The notes beneath the pieces were generated by a model. That model was not told where the DNA came from, did no database searches, and worked only from the letters and a program-made list of their open reading frames with translations. Shown one piece after another: positions 54,969 to 62,849 of a DNA stretch of 64,000 nt. The translations under genes were made by a program, and so were the position numbers. The stretch spans positions 310,001 to 374,000 of the forward strand of contig JAPZUD010000004.1 in NCBI GenBank assembly GCA_027533425.1. Direction: 5' to 3'. Source of the stretch: Beijerinckiaceae bacterium. GTDB taxonomy: Bacteria; Pseudomonadota; Alphaproteobacteria; Rhizobiales; Beijerinckiaceae. Positions within the stretch are counted from its first letter, which is position 1. Every line of letters begins with the position of its first letter.

Positions 54969-56063
54969 GTGCCACAGGCGACGCCGGGGATTTATTCGGA
55001 TGCGATGATCGAGGGCCTCGTCGAGGCCGGAGCCATCCGCATTCCCGAGCCGCTCGCCCCGGGGCAGGTGCAGCCCGCGAGCCTCGACCTCCGCCTCGGC
55101 CGCCGCTGCTGGCGCATGCGGGCCAGTTTCCTGCCCGGTCATGGCGGCGATGTCGCCAGCCGGATCCGCGATTATGCCTTGCACGAGATCGACCTCACGC
55201 AGGGCGCCGTGCTGGAGACCGGCTGCGTCTATGTCGCGGAAATCCTTGAATCCGTGCGTCTGCCCGAGGGGCTGGCCGCTTCCGCCAATCCGAAGAGTTC
55301 CACCGGGCGCCTCGATGTCTTCACCCGGGTGATCACCGATGGCGCCGCAGCGTTCGATGTGGTTGCCGCCGGCTATGACGGGCCGATCTATGCCGAAATC
55401 TCGCCGCGCACCTTCCCCGTTCTCGTGCGGCAGGGCAGCCGGCTCTCGCAGTTGCGCTTCCGCAGCGGCCAGCCCCGGATCGACGATGTCGCGCTGAAGG
55501 CGCTCCACCAGCGCGAGCGGCTTGTCGACCGTGACTCCGCGCTCATCCAGGATGGCGTGGTGTTGTCGGTCGATCTATCCGGTTTCGGCGGAACCTCGCT
55601 CGTCGGCTATCGCGGCAAGCGCCATACCGGCCTGATCGATGTCGATCGCGTCGGCGCCTACCGCGTCGAGGATTACTGGGAGCCGATCTCCCTGCATGAC
55701 CGGCGCGAACTTGTGCTGGATCCGGATGAATTCTACATCCTCGCCTCGAAGGAGGCCGTGCATGTCCCGCCCGATCATGCGGCCGAAATGGTGCCGTTCG
55801 ATGCCATGATGGGCGAGTTCCGCGTCCATTATGCCGGCTTCTTCGATCCCGGCTTCGGCCATGCCGCCGCCGGCGGGGCCGGGGCCCGGGCCGTGCTGGA
55901 AGTGCGCTCGCGCGATGTGCCCTTCATTCTCGAGGATGGCCAGGTCGTCGGCCGGCTGATTTACGAGCGGATGGCCGGCCCGCCGAAGCGCCTCTATGGC
56001 GCAGGGCTCGCCTCGAATTACCAGGCGCAGGGTCTCAAGCTGTCAAAGCATTTCCGGGGCTGA
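54969..56063 (+). CDS. dcd: 2'-Deoxycytidine 5'-triphosphate deaminase, long two-domain form
   Basis: This 364-residue protein is about twice the length of E. coli Dcd. The first half has [17 protein letters not shown], the active-site [17 protein letters not shown] and [14 protein letters not shown] second trimeric-dUTPase-like repeat has [26 protein letters not shown] and [16 protein letters not shown]. It should deaminate dCTP to dUTP for thymidylate synthesis. GTG 54969 is preferred over GTG 54963 because AAGGGAGGG ends 5 bases before it. Confidence 0.9.
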   Translation: MPQATPGIYSDAMIEGLVEAGAIRIPEPLAPGQVQPASLDLRLGRRCWRMRASFLPGHGGDVASRIRDYALHEIDLTQGAVLETGCVYVAEILESVRLPEGLAASANPKSSTGRLDVFTRVITDGAAAFDVVAAGYDGPIYAEISPRTFPVLVRQGSRLSQLRFRSGQPRIDDVALKALHQRERLVDRDSALIQDGVVLSVDLSGFGGTSLVGYRGKRHTGLIDVDRVGAYRVEDYWEPISLHDRRELVLDPDEFYILASKEAVHVPPDHAAEMVPFDAMMGEFRVHYAGFFDPGFGHAAAGGAGARAVLEVRSRDVPFILEDGQVVGRLIYERMAGPPKRLYGAGLASNYQAQGLKLSKHFRG

Positions 56064-56107
56064 GCCTCATCTGCGGCACAGGCTCCGCATGTCCTGCCGG
56101 TCGGCAC

Positions 56108-56899
56108 TCACGCCTGGCCACGCTCCCTCGCCTCGATAGCGTCGAGCTTCGCGCGGATCTGCTGCAACTCTGCCAGCATCGTCTCCATCACCGCCGGATC
56201 ATGCAGCAGCTGCTTCTGGTCGCTGCCGCGCTCGTCATCAAGCGCCGTCACAACCACGCCGATGAAGAGGTTGAGCATCATGAAGGCCGAGAGCAGGATG
56301 AAGAGCACGAAATAGGCGATGGCATAGGGATGCTTCTCCATCAGCGGCTTGACCACGCCATTCGACCAATCGTCGAAAGTCATGACCTGGAACAGGGTAT
56401 AAGCGGTCTGGCCGAGCGAGCCGAACTGCTCCGGCGCGGTAACGCCGAACAGCTTGGTCCCCATGACGGCGAAGACATAATAGATCAGCAGCATCAGCAG
56501 GCTGATCGAGCCCATCCCCGGCATGGCACCGATCAGCCCGGCCACCACGCGGCGCAGCGAAGGCAGCATCGTCACGAGGCGCAGCACGCGCAGGACGCGC
56601 AAAGCCCGGAGGACCGACAGGGATTCGGTGGCTGGCACCAGCGCGATACCGACGACCAGCATGTCGAACACGCTCCAGGGGTCTTTCAGGAAGTTCCGGC
56701 GATGGACGGCCATCCGGGCCAGCAGCTCGACGACAAAGATGTTGAGCAGCAGGGTGTCCAGCGCGTGGAGCGCGGGACCATACTGGGCCATCACCGTCTG
56801 GCTGGTCTCGAGGCCGAGCGTGATAGCGTTCAGCACGATCAAGCCGATGATGAAACGCTCCGTCAGCGGATTGGTGACTATTGTATGGAGCAGCGACAT
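56108..56899 (-). CDS. Voltage-gated cation channel (BacNav family) with an Asp-Asp selectivity filter
   Basis: This 263-residue single-domain six-helix channel has S4 gating arginines at R98, R101, R104 and R107 (SVLRALRVLRVLRLV), an S4-S5 linker, and the pore filter T174-F-D-D-W-S-N180 before S6 (VLFILLSAFMMLNLFIGVVVTAL). A C-terminal coiled coil (about 238-260) should hold the tetramer. NaChBac and NavAb have LESW where this has FDDW; two such Asp changes were used to turn NavAb into the calcium channel CavAb. ATG 56899 is chosen because AGGGGA sits 5 bases before it. Confidence 0.88.
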   Translation of the reverse strand: MSLLHTIVTNPLTERFIIGLIVLNAITLGLETSQTVMAQYGPALHALDTLLLNIFVVELLARMAVHRRNFLKDPWSVFDMLVVGIALVPATESLSVLRALRVLRVLRLVTMLPSLRRVVAGLIGAMPGMGSISLLMLLIYYVFAVMGTKLFGVTAPEQFGSLGQTAYTLFQVMTFDDWSNGVVKPLMEKHPYAIAYFVLFILLSAFMMLNLFIGVVVTALDDERGSDQKQLLHDPAVMETMLAELQQIRAKLDAIEARERGQA

Positions 56900-57063
56900 C
56901 ATGTTCCCCTGTTTCACCGGCATTTCTGGATAGGACAGTGCGTGCCTTGCGGCGAGAGGCAGTAACGCAATCCACGTAATTATACGCATCGAAATCCGTA
57001 GCGGGAGTTTGCGACGGCAATACCCTTGCCTTTCGCAGGGCAACCGGTTTATGTCGCCCCCGC

Positions 57064-57137
57064 GCGGGTATGATGTAATGGTAGCCTGTCAGCTTCCCAA
57101 GCTGAACGCGCGGGTTCGATTCCCGCTACCCGCTCCA
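57064..57137 (+). tRNA. tRNA-Gly (anticodon CCC)
   Basis: This 74-nt gene has acceptor GCGGGTA/TACCCGC, a D-arm with TAATGGTA, anticodon stem CAGC/GCTG with loop TTCCCAA (anticodon CCC), T-arm CGGGTTCGATTCCCG and an encoded CCA. It reads GGG codons. It lies alone between the channel gene and a secreted-protein gene. Confidence 0.97.
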
Positions 57138-57175
57138 GAATTCCCGTCATCCGGCTTTCCCGCGCAGCGATGCGC

Positions 57176-57682
57176 CTAGAAGGTGATCACCATCATTGGT
57201 GGCGCGCCGGGTGTTTCCGTGGCCAATGGGCCCGAGAGGGGGGGCGGCTGTTCGGCGGGAATGACCAGCCGGGAAGGGCTGTCCGTGAGGCTCAGAGGGG
57301 AATCCGGCGCCAGCAGATCCTCGAAGCGCGGATTGAACGGCGCAGTGCCGAACGGTGCGAACCGGATGGCCGGGCGGACGGACCGCAGCGGATCTCGGCT
57401 CCAGGCAACCGAGAAGGGCGTGCTGCCGCTACACCGGACAAGTACGGCGCCGCTTGTCTCTCCGGCCAGAACCATCCGCTCGATGTCGCCGGGCTGCAGG
57501 GAAGGCGATGTCCGGATCAGGCATCGCTCGAGAATGGTGACGCTCACCTGAAGGGTACCGGTTCCGGTGCGGGTCGCGGCTGCGGCGCCCGGCAAGGGCA
57601 GCGCCAGGGGCAGGGCAGCCAAGGCGAGAGCGGCGGCGCTGGCTCGCCCTCGCGGCAGGGTCTCGGTGATGGGCAAGGCCAA
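57176..57682 (-). CDS. Secreted protein with a spore coat U (SCPU)-like domain
   Basis: This 168-residue protein has a long signal sequence (about 1-36, GAAAA) and one beta-rich domain: TGTLQVSVTILERCLI with the early Cys, and VLVRCSGSTPFSVAW with the second Cys, matching the disulfide-bonded SCPU pattern of Csu-type pilins. The C-terminal half is Pro-rich and ends MMVITF, a strand ending typical of donor-strand fimbrial subunits. No chaperone or usher gene is nearby. The family assignment is by pattern only. Confidence 0.55.
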   Translation of the reverse strand: MALPITETLPRGRASAAALALAALPLALPLPGAAAATRTGTGTLQVSVTILERCLIRTSPSLQPGDIERMVLAGETSGAVLVRCSGSTPFSVAWSRDPLRSVRPAIRFAPFGTAPFNPRFEDLLAPDSPLSLTDSPSRLVIPAEQPPPLSGPLATETPGAPPMMVITF

Positions 57683-57788
57683 GGCTCCAGGAAGGCGATC
57701 ACGGCACGCTAGTGCCCGCCGGCCAGACAGGAAAGATCATTCTTTACGAATGGTTAAACCGCCGCTCTGGATGCTGTCGCAAAATGGA

Positions 57789-58631
57789 TCAATCCGCCGG
57801 CGGCTGCAGGACGCGCCGCTCATGCGCATCGGCAATCGCTTCGCTCAGCGAGGGTGACAGGCCCAGCTCGGCCAGCATCTGCGCAGCCTCGCGCATTTCA
57901 GCAGCTCTCCGGATTCCATGCCGGGCGACCCGGCCATCCATCAGCCGGGCGAGATGCGCCCAGTCCTGACCCGGGAATGTAGCGCCCAGCGAGGCGAAGA
58001 CATCGTCGCTTACACCCCATGCCGCCGAGGCACGGGCGGAATCGATGATCAACGCCTCGATCCCCTTGATCATGATCGACCGGCAAAGTTTCGTGGCCGA
58101 GGCCCGGCCGATCGTTTCGGAGACCACGCGTATCGCCATGCCGCGCGGGTTGAGCCTTTCCGCTACGCTCATGGCCTGGGCTCCGCCGGCGAGGATCGAC
58201 ACCCGGATGCCCGGCTCTGCCACCGGCGCCATGACCGCGCCTTCGACATAGCCCAGACCGCGCCTTGCGAGGGCCTCGCCGCAGCCTGCCTTGGTCTGCG
58301 GCGAGGCGGAATTCAGGTCGAACAGCACCTGATACTCCCCCAGATAGCCGAGGGCTTCCTCCGCCACGTCTCGGGTCGAGGATGCGGTAACTGCGGAAAA
58401 GACAATGTCAGCGTCCTGCGCGGCAGCGGCAGCGCTGCCCGCGAGACGCACGCCATCCCGTTCCGCAATGCTCTTCAGTGTCTCGGCCTGCGCCGGATCA
58501 CGCATTTTCAGGTCATAGGCGGATACGGCTGTTCCGGACTGCTGCGCAAACTGGCGGCCAAACAACTGGCCCACTTCCCCATAGCCGATGAAGGCAAGGC
58601 GCAAGGCTGGTGCCGTCTTCCGATTGATCAT
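57789..58631 (-). CDS. NAD(P)-dependent beta-hydroxyacid dehydrogenase-like oxidoreductase (DUF1932)
   Basis: This 280-residue protein has an N-terminal Rossmann fold (RLAFIGYGEVGQLFGRQFA), VFSAVTASSTRDVAEEAL, and LNSASPQTKAGCGEAL in the place of the substrate-binding motif. The catalytic Lys is likely in ASATKLCRSIMIKGIEAL. The C-terminal helical half matches DUF1932. It is divergent from a Bug-type binding protein across 160 bp, so both may serve the same organic acid. The substrate is unknown. Confidence 0.8.
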   Translation of the reverse strand: MINRKTAPALRLAFIGYGEVGQLFGRQFAQQSGTAVSAYDLKMRDPAQAETLKSIAERDGVRLAGSAAAAAQDADIVFSAVTASSTRDVAEEALGYLGEYQVLFDLNSASPQTKAGCGEALARRGLGYVEGAVMAPVAEPGIRVSILAGGAQAMSVAERLNPRGMAIRVVSETIGRASATKLCRSIMIKGIEALIIDSARASAAWGVSDDVFASLGATFPGQDWAHLARLMDGRVARHGIRRAAEMREAAQMLAELGLSPSLSEAIADAHERRVLQPPAD

Positions 58632-58791
58632 GTCATCTTCTCCTCGTGTCGGAGTGTCGTCACGGCCACGCCAAAGGCAAATGGGAAAATCGGGGCGATT
58701 GATGCAATGCGCTCATCAACGGCATCGAAAATCGAATTTGATTCACGACGCGCATAGCCCGAGACTGAACCCAAACAGGGAGCACTTCATC

Positions 58792-59775
58792 ATGATCACG
58801 CGGCGGAGCTTGATGCAGCGGGCTGGTGCAGCCGTGGCTTTGCCCGGGCTCTCTGGCCTGGCCGCGCGGGCGGAAACGTTTCCCTCCCGGCCGATCACGC
58901 TGGTTGTTCCCTTCACCCCCGGTGGGACGACGGATATTCTGGCGCGCATTGCCAGCAGCAAGCTGGAAGCCGCGTTCGGGCAGTCCGTCATCGTCGAGAA
59001 CAAGCCCGGTGCCGGCGGCGCGTTGGGGGCTGCAGCAGTGGCGAATGCCGCACCCGACGGCCATACGTTGCTGCTGGGCCATATCGGCACGCTCGGCGTC
59101 AATCCCGGTCTCTATCCGCGCCTGCCCTATGATCCGCTGAAGAGCTTCACCTTCCTCAGCATGCTTTCGCGCGTCCACAACGTGCTGGCCGTGCCGCTCG
59201 AGCTGCCCGTCCAGTCTGTCGCCGAGCTTGTTGCCTATGCCAGGCAGCGTCCCGGGCAGCTGAACTATGCTTCGGGCGGCAATGGCAGCGCGGCACATAT
59301 CGCAACCGAAGCCTTGGCCGATGCGACAGGTCTGGAACTGCAGCACGTCCCCTATCGCGGAACTGCGCCGGCCGTGCAGGATCTGCTGGGAGGCCGCGTC
59401 CAGTTGATGCTGACCGGCGCCCCGGTGCTGCTGCCGCTGATCCGGGACGGCAAGTTGCGTGGACTTGCTGTGTCGGGCCTTCAGCGGATTGCCGATGCCC
59501 CGCAGATGCCCACAATCGCGGAAGCCGGCCCGCTTCCGGGCTTCGAGGCATCGCAATGGTATGGCATCGTTGCGCCTGCTGGCCTGCCGTCGGCGATCGC
59601 CGGGCGCCTGACCCGCGAGATCCAGTCGGCCTTCAACGCGGCCGATGTTGCCGGGCGGCTTGCGTCGCAAGGTGCGGATGTCTGGACGATCGGGCCGGAC
59701 CCCTTCCGCGCCCATGTGGAAACCGAAATCACCCGGTGGAAGGGTCTGATCGAAAGGCGGGGCATCCGGCTCTGA
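58792..59775 (+). CDS. Bug-family tripartite tricarboxylate transporter substrate-binding protein
   Basis: This 327-residue periplasmic binding protein has an RR-containing signal (ITRRSLMQRAGAAVALPG) and the Bug/TctC hallmarks PITLVVPFTPGGTTDILAR, VENKPGAGGALGAAAVA, PDGHTLLLGHIGTLGVNPGLYPRLPYDP, LNYASGGNGSAAHIATE and VPYRGTAPAVQDLLGG. ATG 58792 is the family start. No tctA or tctB membrane genes are nearby; orphan Bug genes are common. It probably binds a carboxylic or aromatic acid. Confidence 0.92.
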   Translation: MITRRSLMQRAGAAVALPGLSGLAARAETFPSRPITLVVPFTPGGTTDILARIASSKLEAAFGQSVIVENKPGAGGALGAAAVANAAPDGHTLLLGHIGTLGVNPGLYPRLPYDPLKSFTFLSMLSRVHNVLAVPLELPVQSVAELVAYARQRPGQLNYASGGNGSAAHIATEALADATGLELQHVPYRGTAPAVQDLLGGRVQLMLTGAPVLLPLIRDGKLRGLAVSGLQRIADAPQMPTIAEAGPLPGFEASQWYGIVAPAGLPSAIAGRLTREIQSAFNAADVAGRLASQGADVWTIGPDPFRAHVETEITRWKGLIERRGIRL

Positions 59776-59776
59776 C

Positions 59777-59798
59777 GGCCGCAAGCCTGACTGCGGCC
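59777..59798. terminator. Hairpin between convergent Bug and TrhA genes
   Basis: A perfect 7-bp stem GGCCGCA/TGCGGCC with an 8-base loop fills the 28-bp gap between the two convergent genes. On the plus strand it is followed by AATTCTT, a weak U-tract. A shared terminator is the natural reading. Confidence 0.5.
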
Positions 59799-59803
59799 AA
59801 TTC

Positions 59804-60466
59804 TTACTGGATCATGGCGTGGGTGATGCCGGCATAGTGGCACCCGGCCGCGGTGGCGACGAAGCCGTGCCAGATAGCGTTGTGGAAGCGCAGGCTTTTC
59901 CAGACATAAAATCCGATCCCGGCAACATAGATCAGTCCGCCGACGATCATCAGCCGAAGTGTCAGCGGCGGCAGGTCCCGGGCGAGTGGCTCCATGGCGA
60001 GCAGCGCGGACGAGCCGAGCAGCACATAAACCGCGATTGAAATCCGGTCATAGCGCCCGGGAAAGGCGAGCTTCATGATGCAGCCAGCGATGGCGCCGAT
60101 CCAGACGAGGCTGCCGAGAAGGATCGCCCAGAAACTGTCCTGCATCAGGACAAGCAGGGGCATGTAGGTCCCGGCGATCATCACGAAGATCGCGGAATGA
60201 TCGAACCGCCGCAGCAGCCATTTCAGCGACGAAGGTGGCACCAGATTATAGGCGGCGGAAAACCCGAACATGGCCAGCATGCCCAGCCCGTAAATGGCGA
60301 CCGCCGTCACTTCATGGGCGCCACGCTTCATGATCACCAGTGCGATCAGGAGGGTGATGCCAACCAGCGCAGCGAGGATTGCAAGGGCATGAACGACGCC
60401 ATCGGCCACAAGTTCCCCCTGGCTGAAAGGGCGCCGCGTGAGACGGGGATGGTCGGCGGGCAGCAT
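59804..60466 (-). CDS. Haemolysin III/TrhA family membrane protein
   Basis: This 220-residue PAQR-superfamily protein has seven predicted helices and the conserved GELVADGVVHALA at the start, RRFDHSAIFVMIAGTYMP in the middle and the closing WHGFVATAAGCHYAGI with the metal-binding His. Bacterial members influence membrane-energy homeostasis; a haemolytic role is not general. ATG 60466 is the family start; the 60 residues upstream are non-homologous. AAGG lies 6 bases before it. Confidence 0.9.
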   Translation of the reverse strand: MLPADHPRLTRRPFSQGELVADGVVHALAILAALVGITLLIALVIMKRGAHEVTAVAIYGLGMLAMFGFSAAYNLVPPSSLKWLLRRFDHSAIFVMIAGTYMPLLVLMQDSFWAILLGSLVWIGAIAGCIMKLAFPGRYDRISIAVYVLLGSSALLAMEPLARDLPPLTLRLMIVGGLIYVAGIGFYVWKSLRFHNAIWHGFVATAAGCHYAGITHAMIQ

Positions 60467-60644
60467 GGCTTGACCTTGGCGGAAACGGAACTTCGGAGGG
60501 TTGGACCTGATCGGAATTGGTGCAGGAGTAAACCGTTCTCCCGCCTTCTGCGTCAAGTGGCCTTTGGTCGCGAGCTGCCGTTGCACAGGAACGCATTGGA
60601 GCCTATCTTCGAAGGCCCGGCGTGGGGTCCGGCAGAGGGATGTC

Positions 60645-60815
60645 ATGGCGCAGGACGGGATCCATCAGGATGCGGAAACTCCCGCCCGGCTCAGCCGGTT
60701 GCTTCCCTTTGCCGTGATTGGTCTGTTCCTGCTGATGGCTGGCGGGCTCTGGGCCCGGTACGGTGGCGCGGTCTTTGCGGAAATGGTGGCGGCGGCCTGG
60801 GCGCTCTGCTTCTGA
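60645..60815 (+). CDS. Possible small single-helix membrane protein, antisense to the glycosyltransferase 3' end
   Basis: This 56-codon frame starts with ATG behind a strong GAGGGA site 5 bases upstream and has a charged N-terminus, then one clear hydrophobic helix (LPFAVIGLFLLMAGGLW, about 26-42) and an amphipathic tail ending WALCF. The last 151 bp overlap the C-terminal low-complexity tail of the glycosyltransferase gene on the other strand. It could be real, with the glycosyltransferase tail being the passenger, or the reverse. Confidence 0.45.
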   Translation: MAQDGIHQDAETPARLSRLLPFAVIGLFLLMAGGLWARYGGAVFAEMVAAAWALCF

Positions 60816-62668
60816 GCCGCGCGTTGGTCCGGGAGGCCGGTCCGTGCGAGGCCATGTGGCGTTTTCCGCCAGTATTGCGGCCGGGTGACCAGTTCGGCCA
60901 GCGCCAGCCAGGCACAGAGTGAGACCAGGAGCTGGGTGACGGGAAAGGCCAGAAGCCACGGCCATCGGCTCAGCCACCCTCTGCGATGCAGTGCCACCAG
61001 CGCCGGCACGGCTTCGGTCAGCACGGCAATGACGATCAGCAGCAGCATATTGGCATCGAGAAGCGCCTGCCGCGCGCCGGTGCCGCCCAGCGGGATCGGA
61101 GAGAGCATCCGGCCAAGTGCAAGGCCGATGAAGATCGGCAGGAAGAGCGAGGTCGTCAGCATCGCGAAGGGAATGCATGCTCCCACCAGGAGCGAAAGCC
61201 CGTCCAGCTTCTGGCGGTACAGCGGCAGCTTGCCGGCATGGACAAGCGCTGTCTGGAACCAGCCCTTGAGCCATCGGACCCGCTGGTTCCGCCAGAAGGG
61301 CCATCGGTTGGGCGCCTCCTCCCACGTGGTCGAGGCGAGGTCACCCACGGCAAGTCCGGCTCCGGCCAGCCGGTAGCCGAGATCGGCATCCTCGGTAACA
61401 TTCGCGGCATCCCACCCGCCGACATGTCGGAGCTGCTCGGTCCGGAAGTGGTTTGACGTGCCACCGAGTGCGACCGGCCAGCCGGCAAGAGTGAAGCCGC
61501 GCCGTGTGCAGTCGAAAAGAGCTGCGTAGTCCTGCGCAAAGCGCTGGCACAGGAAGCCATCCCCCGGGTTCGAGATGGCCAGTCTTGCTTGCAGGCAGGC
61601 GAGACTGGCCGGAGCGCGGGCCAAGACCGATGCCGCCTTTCGGAGCTGGTCCCGTTCGGGCACATCCTCGGCATCATAAACGGTCAGCAATTCGCCGGTT
61701 GCGAAGGGCAGGGCTGCGTTCAGGGCACGCGGCTTGGTACGGGGTTCCCCCGGCGGGACCCGGAAGAGCAGGAAGCCGGGCGGCAGCGCGAAGCCGGCAA
61801 GGGCGGAAAGGGTTTCGGAGTCATCTGCCTCGATCAGCAGAAGGACCTGGCGACGCTCAGGCGGATAGTCGAGCGCGGCGAGGTTCCGCACAAGCTTCTG
61901 TACCACATTGCCCTCGCGGAAGAGCGGGACAAGCACGGTGTAGCAGGGCAGGGCGGCTTCAGGCAGGGAAACCTCTTGCTCGGAATGTGCTCCCAGCGGA
62001 TCGGCGCTTGGCATCAGGGCTGCCGTGAGGACGGCCAGCGCCGCGATCAGGTAGGCCGGCGACAGGGCGGCCAGGGCGATTTCGACCAGCGCTGCGGGGA
62101 TGGCTCCGGCGAGGGCCAGGATCGCCACCAGGACGAACAGTCCCGCGCCGATCGCAAACAGGATAGGGCCGGAGCGGAGCGTTCGAGCGGAGAGTTCATC
62201 CGGAAGACCGGTCGCAGCCTGCCGTGCAATGGCAGGGCCATGCCGGCGCAGCAGGGAATCGAGCAGATCCTGCTCGCCTGTCAGGACCAGCGGCGGGAGA
62301 TCGCCATCGATGGCGCGACGGACCAGCATTTCCGCCAGGATGCCGGTCGGCGCGACGAGTCTCGCGACGCTCCCGTGATATCGGCATGGATAGCCGCGCC
62401 GGAGGAATGCCTCTTCGGGCAGGATGGGTGCGGCGGGCGGGGGAGGCTGCTTCAGGATAGGGCTGCCGGTCAGCCGGGCCAGCGTGGAAAGAAGATCAGC
62501 CTCGGTGATATGGCCCCGAGCAAGCGCAAGATCGAGCGGATGACGCCGGGCTTCCCCGGCCTGATGGCAAAGCTGCCGCCAAAGGGGCGGGGGCAGGCCG
62601 AGCCCCCGGGCAAGGATGAGGCAGGGTTCGCCGGCGCCATCGTGCGGACGGGCAAGGGCAGGGGACAT
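60665..62668 (-). CDS. Membrane glycosyltransferase family 2 with an N-terminal MshEN-like domain
   Basis: This 667-residue protein has an N-terminal type II secretion E-like domain (about 20-145), two helices (about 168-218), a GT2 catalytic domain with ADD near 281, D332-A-E-D335, T425-E-D-A-D429 and Q462-R-V-R465-W466, and C-terminal helices. The core resembles processive beta-glycan synthases such as XagB/BcsA-like enzymes. The family usually ends near PQYWRKTPHGL; here about 55 low-complexity residues follow. The ATG at 62668 has no good ribosome-binding site. It is divergent from nadA. Confidence 0.85.
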   Translation of the reverse strand: MSPALARPHDGAGEPCLILARGLGLPPPLWRQLCHQAGEARRHPLDLALARGHITEADLLSTLARLTGSPILKQPPPPAAPILPEEAFLRRGYPCRYHGSVARLVAPTGILAEMLVRRAIDGDLPPLVLTGEQDLLDSLLRRHGPAIARQAATGLPDELSARTLRSGPILFAIGAGLFVLVAILALAGAIPAALVEIALAALSPAYLIAALAVLTAALMPSADPLGAHSEQEVSLPEAALPCYTVLVPLFREGNVVQKLVRNLAALDYPPERRQVLLLIEADDSETLSALAGFALPPGFLLFRVPPGEPRTKPRALNAALPFATGELLTVYDAEDVPERDQLRKAASVLARAPASLACLQARLAISNPGDGFLCQRFAQDYAALFDCTRRGFTLAGWPVALGGTSNHFRTEQLRHVGGWDAANVTEDADLGYRLAGAGLAVGDLASTTWEEAPNRWPFWRNQRVRWLKGWFQTALVHAGKLPLYRQKLDGLSLLVGACIPFAMLTTSLFLPIFIGLALGRMLSPIPLGGTGARQALLDANMLLLIVIAVLTEAVPALVALHRRGWLSRWPWLLAFPVTQLLVSLCAWLALAELVTRPQYWRKTPHGLARTGLPDQRAAQKQSAQAAATISAKTAPPYRAQSPPAISRNRPITAKGSNRLSRAGVSAS

Positions 62669-62794
62669 ACTGAAAAGCGCAAAAAGGAATGAACAGGACA
62701 ATGCTTCAGGAATAGGACAGAATTCCTTTTCCGACAAGCCTGCCCGGATCACCGGATTCGCTCTAGCTTTTCCGCCGGAAACCGTGTAAATGAA

Positions 62795-62811
62795 ATACTC
62801 AAAATGAGCAT
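62795..62811. promoter_or_regulatory. Palindromic operator upstream of nadA
   Basis: The site ATACTCAAAATGAGCAT is an inverted repeat (ATnCTCA, AAA, TGAGnAT) with one mismatched pair. It lies 39 bp before the nadA start in an AT-rich patch of an otherwise GC-rich region, where a repressor would block transcription. NadQ, a predicted NAD-synthesis repressor of alphaproteobacteria, is the natural candidate, but I cannot confirm the motif. Confidence 0.6.
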
Positions 62812-62849
62812 ATATCCGTAGCCAGCTTCTGGCTCTGGAGGAAACCGAG

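Noticed and set aside
62711-62731. Short inverted repeat AGGAAT/ATTCCT with four T before nadA
   Set aside because: The stem is only 6 bp and AT-rich, and no gene end precedes it on the plus strand, so a terminator is not supported.
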